Positions 34,700-43,281 are shown, counted from the first letter of the stretch. The stretch: 64,000 nt of DNA from Candidatus Hepatincola sp. Av (GCA_023518375.1 CP068450.1:310001-374000), one strand, 5' to 3'. The notes: a model not told the origin generated them from the letters alone. Translations and numbers: made by a program.

Positions 34700-35764
34700 A
34701 TGTCATTTGAGATAGTGTATACGGATAAGGGCTTAGAAAAGTTAGTTTTAGCAGAGAATGGTACTCCCTTAGTATTAGAGAAGTTTGCAGTAGGAGATGG
34801 AGAGAATACCCCTGAAACTAGCCAAACAACGTTACAGAATGAGAAGTGGAGAGGATATATAAATAAGGTAGAGCCAAGTTCTACAACACCAACAAACTTA
34901 TTAATAACCTGTGTAATACCAGCCCAAATTCCAATAACGGAAGCCTTTTATATTAGAGAATTAGGATTGTTTGATACAGAAGAAGAATTAATAGCCATAG
35001 CGAAGGTGCCAGATAGTTACTATGCCCAAAGTAGTAATGGTATAGCATCTGAGAAACTTTATAATATTGTATTAAGTATCAGTAATACAGCTGAAGTAAC
35101 ATTAGAGTTAGATACAACAATATTAGCAACACAAGAGTCAGTGAAAGAGTTAGAGGATACAGTTGAAGAATTAACTGATCAGTTTCAAAATGCACTTACT
35201 CAATTAAACAATAAATTCATTAAAACTTTAAAGACTCAAATAGGTAAGATTATTATTAATATGGATAATTCTAAACGTGATTTAAGGCATTGGGATGATG
35301 GGGTCTTTGAGTATATTTTATGTGATGGTGGACCTATTAATACTGAAAAGCATCCTGAATTGATAGATATCTATGGAACTAATGTACCAAATTTTAAGGA
35401 TGGAACTGTAAGAAATTTAATAACAGGAAGTTCTAGAGCTTTAGGTAGCTGGGAAGAAGATGCTTTACAAGAACACTCTCATGGATTAGATAATATTACT
35501 GGTAATTTTTCATGTTTAACATGGGCTAGTGATACTTTTAGAGGTGATGGAGCCTTTTCTGCTGAAGATATAGGCCACTATAATGGAAGTTATTATCAAG
35601 ATTCTCACCATTTTACAATGCTGAAGACAAGATTTTCATCACAAGGATCACCAGGTGTTCAAAATGCTACTTTAAATATAGTAGATACACAAATAAGTGA
35701 CTCTGAGACCAGAATGAAGAACATAGCAGTACAGTTTTATGTAATAGCAAAGGTATTAATTTAA
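34700..35764 (+). CDS. Tail fibre protein, paralogue 2 of 3
   Basis: The N-terminal 150 residues match paralogues 1 and 3 closely. The coiled-coil segment is longer than in paralogue 1 (VKELEDTVEELTDQFQNALTQLN). The receptor-binding part starts FEYILCDGGPINTEKHPELIDIYG and diverges after that with a Gly/Ser/His-rich section (GHYNGSYYQDSHHFTM). It has its own ribosome binding site in a spacer that is copied almost exactly before paralogue 3. Confidence 0.85.
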   Translation: MSFEIVYTDKGLEKLVLAENGTPLVLEKFAVGDGENTPETSQTTLQNEKWRGYINKVEPSSTTPTNLLITCVIPAQIPITEAFYIRELGLFDTEEELIAIAKVPDSYYAQSSNGIASEKLYNIVLSISNTAEVTLELDTTILATQESVKELEDTVEELTDQFQNALTQLNNKFIKTLKTQIGKIIINMDNSKRDLRHWDDGVFEYILCDGGPINTEKHPELIDIYGTNVPNFKDGTVRNLITGSSRALGSWEEDALQEHSHGLDNITGNFSCLTWASDTFRGDGAFSAEDIGHYNGSYYQDSHHFTMLKTRFSSQGSPGVQNATLNIVDTQISDSETRMKNIAVQFYVIAKVLI

Positions 35765-35784
35765 TAATAAATAGGAACAGTATA

Positions 35785-37062
35785 ATGTCATTTGAGATAG
35801 TGTATACGGATAAGGGCTTAGAGAAGTTAGTCTTAGCAGAGAATGGTACCCCCTTAGTGTTAGAGAAGTTTGCGGTAGGAGATGGAGAGAATACCCCTGA
35901 AACTAGCCAAATAGGTTTACAGAATGAGAAGTGGAGAGGATATATAAATAAGGTAGAGGTAAGTTCTACAACACCAACAAACTTACTTATAACTTGTGTA
36001 ATACCAGCCCAAATTCCAATAACGGAAGCCTTTTACATTAGAGAATTAGGTTTGTTTGATATAGAAGGAGAATTAATAGCCATAGCCAAAGTACCAGATA
36101 GTTATTATGCCCAAAGTAATAACGGGATAGCCTCAGAGAAACTTTATAATATTGTACTTAGTATAAGCAACACAGCCGAAGTAACGTTAGAGTTAGATAC
36201 CACAATATTAGCAACTCAAGAGTCGGTAAAAGAATTAGATACTAAAGTAAATAATACTATCAGCGAATTTGAACGGTGGAGAGACTCACAAAAAGGCATT
36301 TTAAGCAAATTAAGTGACGGCAATTTTAGTTTAACTACTAAGTGTAAAACAGATACAGGTCAGCCAGCAGAATTATATGATGGACTAACCATTCATTTTA
36401 ATGTTCCTATGGCGACAGCCGTATGGAATTGGCAAGATAAAGCTAATGTAACCTTAGATGTAGATTCATTAGGTGCGAAACCTTTATTAAATGGTTTGAT
36501 ATATGAAGCTACATCTACAAAGGCATTAGACCGAAACACTTTATGTTTTGGTTACCAGCATATAATTTATAATGCTACTTTAGACAGTTGGTTATTATAC
36601 CATAATAGTTATACTAGTTCGCAAATTTATTATAAAACTGGTCATGGAGATCTTTCTGGATTTTTAAGACTCAATGGTCAAAGGTTAAGTAATGCTGGAA
36701 TTAATATTATAGATCAATACCCAATACATAATGCTCCATGGATTTATCAGGATAGTGCTGATGATTCCACTCAGGTAATTAACCTCACTAGTACAGCTAT
36801 TTTAACAGCAGGTGGTGAAACTCCTTTTGGAGTAATTAGTGAGGGTCAAATTAAGAATATTACGGGTAAGGCATATGGTTTTGATGGCAATGCCTTAAGT
36901 GCTAGTGGAGTTTTTTATATTACTAACAACTCACCTCACGCAGGGGCTAATGACCAAGCAACAGATGAAGGAGAAATTAATTTTGATGCATCACGAGTAG
37001 TAAAAACAGGTAATGAAACATTAACCCGTCGTTTTGGATTATATCCATTTCTAAAATTATAA
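35785..37062 (+). CDS. Tail fibre protein, paralogue 3 of 3
   Basis: This is the longest fibre (425 residues). The N-terminal 150 residues match the other two, but the distal part is unrelated to them: a GILSKLSDGNFSLTTKCKTDTGQPAELYDGL region followed by beta-rich sequence and the end NETLTRRFGLYPFLKL. It probably contacts a third receptor. No tail-fibre assembly chaperone gene follows any of the three. Confidence 0.85.
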   Translation: MSFEIVYTDKGLEKLVLAENGTPLVLEKFAVGDGENTPETSQIGLQNEKWRGYINKVEVSSTTPTNLLITCVIPAQIPITEAFYIRELGLFDIEGELIAIAKVPDSYYAQSNNGIASEKLYNIVLSISNTAEVTLELDTTILATQESVKELDTKVNNTISEFERWRDSQKGILSKLSDGNFSLTTKCKTDTGQPAELYDGLTIHFNVPMATAVWNWQDKANVTLDVDSLGAKPLLNGLIYEATSTKALDRNTLCFGYQHIIYNATLDSWLLYHNSYTSSQIYYKTGHGDLSGFLRLNGQRLSNAGINIIDQYPIHNAPWIYQDSADDSTQVINLTSTAILTAGGETPFGVISEGQIKNITGKAYGFDGNALSASGVFYITNNSPHAGANDQATDEGEINFDASRVVKTGNETLTRRFGLYPFLKL

Positions 37063-37076
37063 GGAGGAAAAAAGGA

Positions 37077-38333
37077 ATGACAACAAATAAATATTTACAC
37101 GGTGTAGAGTTTGAAGAGGTAGCAGGTAATAGTGCTATTACCACAGGTTCTACTTCCATAATTGGCATAGTAGGAGATTTAGTAACAGATCCTGCAACTG
37201 CAGAATTACCACCACTGAATACACCATTTTTGGTAAAATCAAAACAAGATATGGTAGGCTGGGTAAGTGGTACACTGTTTGATTATTGCAACGAAATTTT
37301 CAAACAAACTAGTCCAACCATTGTTGCTATTAGGGTAGCAGGTGAAGAAACAAATGTGGAAGCTAATGTTTATGCCGAAGGGGAAGCAGAAGATGACACA
37401 GGAGAAGATACCGATGAAGGTACAGATGATGATACAGATCCTAGCAATGTAGTTGCTGATGCTTGTGCTGGCGACGATATTGCCAAAACTGGTATTTTTG
37501 CCCTTGAAAATGCAGCTTCAATAGTAAAAGTAAAACCAAAACTATTAGTAATTCCATATTATGACCAACTTTCCAAAGGTGGTATTGCTATAACTAATAT
37601 GTTACTTGTGGCAGAAAGGTTAAGAGCCATAGCTATTGTAAGTGGACCAAACACCACAGATGATGAAGCAATCACCTTTGCTGAAAGCCAAGATAATTCA
37701 CGTATGTATATAGCCGATCCTTATTATTTAAGTACGGATAGTGTAGGTACAGAGAAACTATTTTGCCCAACTGCAATGGTAGCTGCAATGTTTGCTAAAA
37801 CAGATGAAGATTATGGCTTTTGGTGTTCACCATCTAATAAAACAGTTGTAGGAATTAATAGTTTAAACCGTCCTATTTCGTTTCAATTAAGTAACCCAGA
37901 TACTACAGCCAATTACTTAAATGAAGCAGGAGTTTCTACTTTAATTTATTCAGAATCATCTAAATCTTTTAAACTATGGGGCAATCGCTCTTCCGCCACT
38001 AATGTTAATGAAGTATTTATTTCCGTTAGACGCACAATGGATACTATTGAAGATTCTATTGAGGTAGCTATGGAGGAAGAGTTAGATAAACCAATAACAG
38101 GGGAAACAGCTAACCAAATTCAAAATAAAGTACAAACTTACCTCAATACTTTAATTTCACAAGGAGCTTTATTAGGTGGTACTTGTTGGGTAGACCAAGC
38201 AGAAAATCCTGTAGAACAACTAAAGAATGGCAATTTAGTAATATCTTTTGATTGTGAACCACCAGCCCCAATGGAGCGTTTAACTTTCAAAGTATATAGA
38301 AATGATGGTTATTACAACGAAGTATTTAATTAA
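37077..38333 (+). CDS. Tail sheath protein gpFI
   Basis: The sheath contracts to drive the tube into the target cell. At 418 residues it is similar to P2 FI (396). Features include YLHGVEFEEVAGNSAITTGSTSIIGIVGD near the start and the C-terminal PMERLTFKVYRNDGYYNE block. Residues about 104-130 are an inserted acidic stretch of Asp, Glu and Thr (EGEAEDDTGEDTDEGTDDD), which looks like a surface loop. The gene is complete with a good ribosome binding site (AGGAGG). Confidence 0.9.
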   Translation: MTTNKYLHGVEFEEVAGNSAITTGSTSIIGIVGDLVTDPATAELPPLNTPFLVKSKQDMVGWVSGTLFDYCNEIFKQTSPTIVAIRVAGEETNVEANVYAEGEAEDDTGEDTDEGTDDDTDPSNVVADACAGDDIAKTGIFALENAASIVKVKPKLLVIPYYDQLSKGGIAITNMLLVAERLRAIAIVSGPNTTDDEAITFAESQDNSRMYIADPYYLSTDSVGTEKLFCPTAMVAAMFAKTDEDYGFWCSPSNKTVVGINSLNRPISFQLSNPDTTANYLNEAGVSTLIYSESSKSFKLWGNRSSATNVNEVFISVRRTMDTIEDSIEVAMEEELDKPITGETANQIQNKVQTYLNTLISQGALLGGTCWVDQAENPVEQLKNGNLVISFDCEPPAPMERLTFKVYRNDGYYNEVFN

Positions 38334-38356
38334 ATTAATAAAAGGAGACAAATATA

Positions 38357-38866
38357 ATGGCAAATTTTCCAAAAGTTTTAAAAGATTACAGAGTATATCT
38401 TGATGGTTATGATACAGGGGCCTCAGCTAACAGTATTACTTTACCAAAAATTACTCAAAAAATAGAAGAAATTAGTTTAGGTAGTTTTGTGCTACCAGTA
38501 ACAATGGGGCTAGAGTTAATGGAAGCCGAGATAGAATTATTTGAACAAGATAAGAATATCTTATTACAGTGGGGTTTATTAAACAATACCACAGGGCAGT
38601 TAGTAACCTTTAGGGGGTATCAAACAGATAATACCGGAGAGAGTAACGATATTCGTGTAGATATGCGAGGTATCTATAAAGAATACGATCTAGGCCAGTG
38701 GACTAAAGGGGAAACAGGTAAAGTTAAACTTAATGTAACACTAACCCAGTTTAGTTACACCATAGATCATATTCCCTATGTGGTAATTGAACCGTTAACC
38801 AATACCTTTATTATTGGTGGTGTTAATCAGTTATCTAAACAAAAGAAAAGTTTAGGCATTATTTAA
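38357..38866 (+). CDS. Tail tube protein gpFII
   Basis: The inner tube protein of a contractile tail, 169 residues against 172 in P2. It begins MANFPKVLKDYRVYLDGYDTGASANSITLPKI and carries the tube-family DMRGIYKEYDLGQWTKGETGKVKLNVTLTQFSYTI. It follows the sheath by 23 nt, the P2 order. Confidence 0.9.
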   Translation: MANFPKVLKDYRVYLDGYDTGASANSITLPKITQKIEEISLGSFVLPVTMGLELMEAEIELFEQDKNILLQWGLLNNTTGQLVTFRGYQTDNTGESNDIRVDMRGIYKEYDLGQWTKGETGKVKLNVTLTQFSYTIDHIPYVVIEPLTNTFIIGGVNQLSKQKKSLGII

Positions 38867-38901
38867 TATCATTATTAAAAAATTAAACAGGAAAAACGAT
38901 T

Positions 38902-39159
38902 ATGAAAAAAATTACATTAAGTAAAGTCATTAGCTTTCAAGGTAAAGAAATTAAAGAGTTAGAACTAAGGGAGCCTCTAGCAGGTGATTTAAAAGGCGTA
39001 TCTTTACGTTCATTGGGTGAAGATACCAAAGCCGATGATTTACTAAAAATAGCATGTAATATTGTAGAGCCAAAATTACCTATAGGGGTGCTTGAAAGCA
39101 TTCCCATAAAAGATTTTATTGCTATAACAAACATAATTGCTGAATACTTGGGAAATTAA
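38902..39159 (+). CDS. Tail assembly chaperone gpE
   Basis: A short P2 gpE-like protein (85 residues) that assists tape-measure and tube assembly. It has the conserved LREPLAGDLKGVSLRSLGEDTKADDLLKIACNI block. Its last codons read TTG GGA AAT TAA; the heptamer GGGAAAT just before the stop fits the pattern for -1 frameshifting, giving the longer gpE' product listed next. Confidence 0.82.
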   Translation: MKKITLSKVISFQGKEIKELELREPLAGDLKGVSLRSLGEDTKADDLLKIACNIVEPKLPIGVLESIPIKDFIAITNIIAEYLGN

Positions 39160-39302
39160 AGGCTCTACCTGTAAGAATTGAGGAATGGATATTTCTACTT
39201 GGCAAGGAACTATCCACCTCTATTCCACAGGCAGAGCAAATGAAATTAGATGATATGTATAATTATATTCAATTATTAGAAAAATATTATGAGCAGCAAT
39301 AA
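38902..39302 (+). CDS. gpE-E' chaperone made by programmed -1 frameshift
   Basis: At 39151-39157 the sequence G GGA AAT immediately precedes the TAA stop of gpE. Slipping back one base gives ...YLGKLKALPVRIEEWIFLLGK...MKLDDMYNYIQLLEKYYEQQ ending at TAA 39300-39302. The extension has the size and look of gpE' in P2-like phages, where E/E' frameshifting is established. It overlaps the tape-measure start (39289) by 14 nt, which would couple their translation. Confidence 0.8.
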
Positions 39303-40644
39303 CTTAAATACCAATATCATTATTAAATTGAAAGATTTATTTTCAGCTCCTTTAAGAAAGATTGCTACAAATTTTAGTAAGTTAGAACAAAATAAAGCCT
39401 TGCAAAAAACAGGAAAAGATGCTGAAACAACTGATAAAAAGGTACAAAAACTTAATAAGTCTTTAAATAAAAATAAAGATTTAATGGGAAGCTTGCGGGA
39501 TATTGCCCAAGTATGGGCAGGAGCCAAGTTTTTACAAGCTCCATTATCAGCTCTTACAGGCAGAGAAGAGGTAGAGTTTGGTTTAGGTACGCTTTCTAAA
39601 AATTTAGAGCAATTTAAAACTTTAGCTCAACAAATAAGCTCTTCTGGGCTTTATGGTTATAATGAAACAATGGAAGGATTTTCTTCATTGCTTGCAGGTG
39701 GACTACCTACCGAGCAAACTAAGATAATATCTAAACCAATACAGTTAGCTACAACTAGTAGTTCTTCTTTGAAAGAGGCACAAACCATTATAGGAGCTGT
39801 TAAGATATTGGCAATACCTTTAGAAATAGTGAAAAATGTTGCTGCTAAAATGCCTTCTAAGTATACCTTTAGTAGTGTAGAACAATTATTAGTAGGACAT
39901 TCAAAATTAGTTAATAGTACTAAATTAGACTCTATTTCTTTCAAGAGAGTATGGGGATTATTAAACTCTAATATGGCTGAAATATTAGGAAAAGCTACAA
40001 ATATAGTATCTCAAAAATTATCTAAAGTGGCTAAAAATGGGATTAATATTGTAAGAGGTAGTGTTAGTAATTTAGGTTTTCTGACTAATCTAAGAAGTAT
40101 CAAAAATACAATGGCAGGAATTCAAGAAAAAGGAATTAAAAATATTGCTTTTTCATACTTCTTTAGTGATGAAGTTATGCTTAGCATTCAGCAATTATGG
40201 ACAAAGATTAATTCTCTAAAACAAGGTATTGCTGCTTTAGCTATAAAATCCATTAATTTAGCTAAAACTTTTTTTAACTCATTTGGAATAATTAATGTTT
40301 TAAAATTAGGTCTTAAAAAATTTATCAGTTCATTAGGATTAAGCTCATTATTAATTAATGGTTTAACTATACTGAAAAAATTAGGTAATGCTGTAAAACT
40401 TTTTCAGAAAATGATGAGTTATTTTAAAAATGTTAGTTTAGGTAAATTAATTACTAGTGGACTAAATATTGTTGGAGCTAAGCAAAATATTATTAAAAAT
40501 GGCACAGAGAATATTAAGACTATCCTAGCTAATGGCTCTGATAATATTCCCCATAGTAAAGGTAATAATATAATAGCAGAGGTTATCAATGCCCAAAATA
40601 AATCTTTTCAACAGTTACAATTAGCAGGTTTCTATGGAAAATAG
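39289..40644 (+). CDS. Tape measure protein gpT
   Basis: This protein sets tail length and occupies the tube until injection. At 451 residues it is short (P2 gpT is 815), so tails would be short, roughly half the length of P2 by simple scaling. The N-terminal third is charged and helical (FSKLEQNKALQKTGKDAETTDKKVQKLNKSLNKNK); the middle is hydrophobic (VLKLGLKKFISSLGLSSLLINGLTILKKLG). The frame is intact. It lies between gpE/E' and a gpW-like gene, which it overlaps. Confidence 0.8.
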   Translation: MSSNNLNTNIIIKLKDLFSAPLRKIATNFSKLEQNKALQKTGKDAETTDKKVQKLNKSLNKNKDLMGSLRDIAQVWAGAKFLQAPLSALTGREEVEFGLGTLSKNLEQFKTLAQQISSSGLYGYNETMEGFSSLLAGGLPTEQTKIISKPIQLATTSSSSLKEAQTIIGAVKILAIPLEIVKNVAAKMPSKYTFSSVEQLLVGHSKLVNSTKLDSISFKRVWGLLNSNMAEILGKATNIVSQKLSKVAKNGINIVRGSVSNLGFLTNLRSIKNTMAGIQEKGIKNIAFSYFFSDEVMLSIQQLWTKINSLKQGIAALAIKSINLAKTFFNSFGIINVLKLGLKKFISSLGLSSLLINGLTILKKLGNAVKLFQKMMSYFKNVSLGKLITSGLNIVGAKQNIIKNGTENIKTILANGSDNIPHSKGNNIIAEVINAQNKSFQQLQLAGFYGK

Positions 40645-41056
40645 TATAGCAAGAAATATGGAAAATAATTATTTATTACAACTTAGTGATGACTTTAATA
40701 CCTTCATTAACCAAAATTTACCTTCTGCTAATGTAGCAGGTATGGATTTAAATACTGGAAAATGGCTAGACTTAAACTTGCACATAGAGCAACAATTGCA
40801 AGATTTGATGTTTACGCCTCGTGGGGCTAGCATTATGTACCCATATTACGGATCTGCAATTATGTATTATATTGATATGCCTATATCTGTAGTAGGTATG
40901 GATTTACAAATAGAAGCAACTAAAGTAATAAAAAAATATGAATCCCGTATAACTATAATCAATACTAATGTTACCTTAAACTCTACAGCAGGTGCATTAA
41001 ACTTAAATATAGAATATGCCAATGCTAAAGGTGAGGTGAATAATGTCAATATCTAG
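40634..41056 (+). CDS. Baseplate wedge protein gpW (gp25-like)
   Basis: A gp25-type wedge protein (140 residues) that links sheath to baseplate. The family motif region is DLMFTPRGASIMYPYYGSAIMYYIDMP (residues ~58-84). In P2 this gene lies next to V; here it is after the tape measure gene, so the module has been reordered. ATG at 40664 is a possible alternative start. Confidence 0.75.
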   Translation: MENSIARNMENNYLLQLSDDFNTFINQNLPSANVAGMDLNTGKWLDLNLHIEQQLQDLMFTPRGASIMYPYYGSAIMYYIDMPISVVGMDLQIEATKVIKKYESRITIINTNVTLNSTAGALNLNIEYANAKGEVNNVNI

Positions 41057-41669
41057 TATGGATACTAATTTACTAAATGACTATGTTAGTGGTCATGGAG
41101 TTTTATTAACTTTAAAATCACTTAGTAATCCAGAGTACACAATTAAATTTACAGCTTCAACTCTTCATACTAAAGGAATTAATGTTAGTAATGAATTTGG
41201 TTGGGATAGTATTACGAGTGATTCCTCTAAGCAAGGTTATGCTGTTAATGACGGAGACAATGGGAGTACTTTTAAAAAGCAGAAATTTAATTCCTTAAAT
41301 TCTACTACCTATATTTCCTTAAATGGTGTGATTGGTCCTTTTATGTACTTTATGTTAGATAAATTAATCATGAAACAAGCCGAGCCTTTTGATTCATTAA
41401 AATTACTCAGATCATTAGGATTACAGGGCATTCGTTTTAATGCTTATGGTGGGAACTATGCTGATGTTGAAAATATTATATATTATGGTACTTGGGTTTT
41501 AAAAGCTTTATCATGGGACGAAAGTAATTTTCAGTATGCTAATAATGCCGCAAAAATAGAATTTAATGCTAAATTTGCTGTGGATTTACAATATCAACAA
41601 TATGAGGGAACTATAGAGTCAGTGAGTAATTCTACAATATCACAATATCCTATTAAGAAATGGAGCTAA
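41043..41669 (+). CDS. Tail protein, probably gpU-like
   Basis: This 208-residue protein occupies the position of P2 gpU, between tape measure (with gpW) and gpX. The part WVLKALSWDESNFQYANNAAKIEFNAKFAVDLQYQ near the end is similar in style to gpU. The sequence is otherwise divergent, with a Ser/Thr-rich middle. It overlaps the neighbours on both sides. Confidence 0.55.
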   Translation: MSISSMDTNLLNDYVSGHGVLLTLKSLSNPEYTIKFTASTLHTKGINVSNEFGWDSITSDSSKQGYAVNDGDNGSTFKKQKFNSLNSTTYISLNGVIGPFMYFMLDKLIMKQAEPFDSLKLLRSLGLQGIRFNAYGGNYADVENIIYYGTWVLKALSWDESNFQYANNAAKIEFNAKFAVDLQYQQYEGTIESVSNSTISQYPIKKWS

Positions 41670-41671
41670 CA

Positions 41672-41863
41672 ATGGAATACACCGTTAAAACAGCAGAAGA
41701 GACCCTGCATTCCATAACCTATAATTATTATGGAAGCCTAGCTATGCTAAATAAAGTTCTGTTAGCTAATGAGAACTTAGAAAATACTTTCTTGGCAATT
41801 GGTACTATTGTTAAATTACCAATTCAAGAAGCTTATACGCTGACAAGAGAGAAACTCTACTAA
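41672..41863 (+). CDS. Tail protein gpX (LysM-like)
   Basis: A small LysM-like tail protein, 63 residues from ATG at 41672 (YTVKTAEETLHSITYNYYG...NENLENTFLAIGTIVKLP). The last base overlaps the gpD start. P2 gpX is similarly small and lies between U and D. Confidence 0.82.
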   Translation: MEYTVKTAEETLHSITYNYYGSLAMLNKVLLANENLENTFLAIGTIVKLPIQEAYTLTREKLY

Positions 41864-42780
41864 TGCAATATAAAATTTATATTAATAATCAAGAAAATCC
41901 TGATTTGCTAAGTAGAATTGATACTTGGCAAATTATAGATAATAACGGATTAATGCTAGATACCTTAAGTATAAGTATTAGTAATTCTGATTACACCTAC
42001 GAAATACCTGCAACAATAGGAGCAACCGTAAAAATTCTAGTTGGTCTGGATACCTTAATAGATATGGGTACATTTATTGTAAATAAAGTAGAAAGTAGTT
42101 CGGAACATATTTATTTATATTGTATATCATCTCTGGTAGCAAAAGGTAAAGATAATAAAAGCAGAAGTTTTACCAATATGGCTTTGCAAGATATTTTAAA
42201 AACTCTTTGTATTGAGTTATCCTTAGATTTAAAAGTAGATAACTCTATTGCTAATACTATTATTCCTTATCTAGTCCAAAATGGTACAACTAATTTACAA
42301 ATATTAAATGATTTAGCTGAACTCTTTAATGCACTAATAAAAATACAAGATAATACCTTAATCTTCTTAGCAATTAGTAGTTTAAGTAAAGAGGTTTTAA
42401 TAGAAGATGGCGAAATTCTTAGTATTTATAATAATAATCTTAATGGCTTTCAATATAGTGGTGTTAAGGTGAATAATTACAATAGGGCAACTGCCGAAAA
42501 TACAATTTTAGCTATCGGGGAAGAACCTTATTTATATTTACATTCAAACTACACTGAAGAATTACTCAATATTCATATGAATTCTACAATGGCACAATTA
42601 AAAGCTAGGCAACAATTAGTTATAAAAACTGTGGGTAATCCTAACATGCAGGCAGGGTTTAAATTAAAACTACAAGATAATACCATCTACCCAGACTACA
42701 TTGGAGATTGGTTGTTAAAGCAAGTTATTCACTCTTATAATGGAAACTTTACTACAAGGCTACTGGCTGAAAGGATTTAA
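41863..42780 (+). CDS. Tail/baseplate hub protein gpD
   Basis: This is the P2 gpD family baseplate hub that carries the spike, 305 residues. Features are LLSRIDTWQIIDNNGLMLDTLSISISN near the start, a two-barrel fold, then LKARQQLVIKTVGNPNMQAGFKLKLQ and GDWLLKQVIHSYNGNFTTRL near the end. It is the last intact gene of the tail module. Confidence 0.85.
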   Translation: MQYKIYINNQENPDLLSRIDTWQIIDNNGLMLDTLSISISNSDYTYEIPATIGATVKILVGLDTLIDMGTFIVNKVESSSEHIYLYCISSLVAKGKDNKSRSFTNMALQDILKTLCIELSLDLKVDNSIANTIIPYLVQNGTTNLQILNDLAELFNALIKIQDNTLIFLAISSLSKEVLIEDGEILSIYNNNLNGFQYSGVKVNNYNRATAENTILAIGEEPYLYLHSNYTEELLNIHMNSTMAQLKARQQLVIKTVGNPNMQAGFKLKLQDNTIYPDYIGDWLLKQVIHSYNGNFTTRLLAERI

Positions 42781-42851
42781 GAACAAACTTAGTAATAGCT
42801 AAGTCAATGGAGTACCAAGTATACCTAATTTATCAAACAAGGAGATATAAA

Positions 42852-42992
42852 ATGGGAACACAAGGTATAAACCATAAAACTTTAAGTAGAAAAGAAGAAT
42901 AAAACCTTTACTTAGGCGATCAAGAACAATTATTTAACAATATTGCTGATAGTTCAGTAGATGCCATAATTACAGACCCATCTATGTATTAA
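42852..42992 (+). pseudogene. Adenine-specific DNA methyltransferase stub
   Basis: After ATG at 42852 and a stop at 42900-42902, the same frame reads NLYLGDQEQLFNNIADSSVDAIITDPSMY and stops at 42990-42992. This is the beginning of an N6-adenine DNA methyltransferase (normally ...DAIITDPPYG), with the catalytic DPPY motif decayed and the remaining 200 or so residues lost. Modification genes are common at this edge of Mu-like phages. Confidence 0.8.
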
Positions 42993-43096
42993 AATAAAGC
43001 AATCCTATGGTAGCTATTTAATACTCTAAGTAGATTTTAATCTATTAGTTAAATTTTATTTCTTGACAAATTCAAATACCTTATAATAAAAAACTG

Positions 43097-43142
43097 TGCC
43101 ATTTAATCTGTCCTAAATTGCCATTATATATTTCTTTCTACA
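43097..43142 (-). promoter_or_regulatory. Right-end MuA-like binding sites R1 and R2
   Basis: On the minus strand, R1 (43135-43119) and R2 (43113-43097, GGACAGATTAAATGGCA) lie 22 bp apart, as R1 and R2 do in Mu. The element ends at CA 43141-43142. R2 matches left site L2 at 15 of 17 positions. No clear R3 was found. Confidence 0.8.
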
Positions 43143-43281
43143 TTAAAGAAAATATTAAAGTTTTACTATAATTCATATTCCTAATATTTATTATATATAT
43201 TTGTCACAAACATCTGTGTAATTATATCACCTTACTAAACTACAAAAGTAATTAACTTATTATTAATTTTCCACCTTAGCT

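Larger units (their letters stand above)
21408..43142 (+). mobile_element. Mu-type transposable prophage with P2-type tail, head module deleted (21.7 kb)
   Basis: The left end starts TGTATAGGG and the right end, read inward on the minus strand, starts TGTAGAAAG. The two 24-bp termini match at about 18 positions and both finish in AATGGCA. The flanks are CTAAA (21403-21407) and TTAAA (43143-43147), a 5-bp duplication with one difference. Inside are repressor, Ner, MuA, MuB, early genes, a Mor-like activator, endolysin, holin, a DUF2730-like gene, then a scar, a truncated gpG, a gp37-like gene and a complete P2-type tail module. Terminase, portal, protease and capsid genes are absent. Mu itself is about 37 kb. 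The element cannot package DNA on its own but could move by transposition and might make tails. Confidence 0.92.

Noticed and set aside
33702-37062. Fibre-switching invertible segment
   Set aside because: The repeats are direct, not inverted, and there is no invertase (Gin-like) gene in the element.
43012-43028. R3 transposase site at the right end
   Set aside because: AGCTATTTAATACTCTA resembles part of the motif but lies 85 bp from R2, unlike Mu (about 50), and half of the motif does not match.
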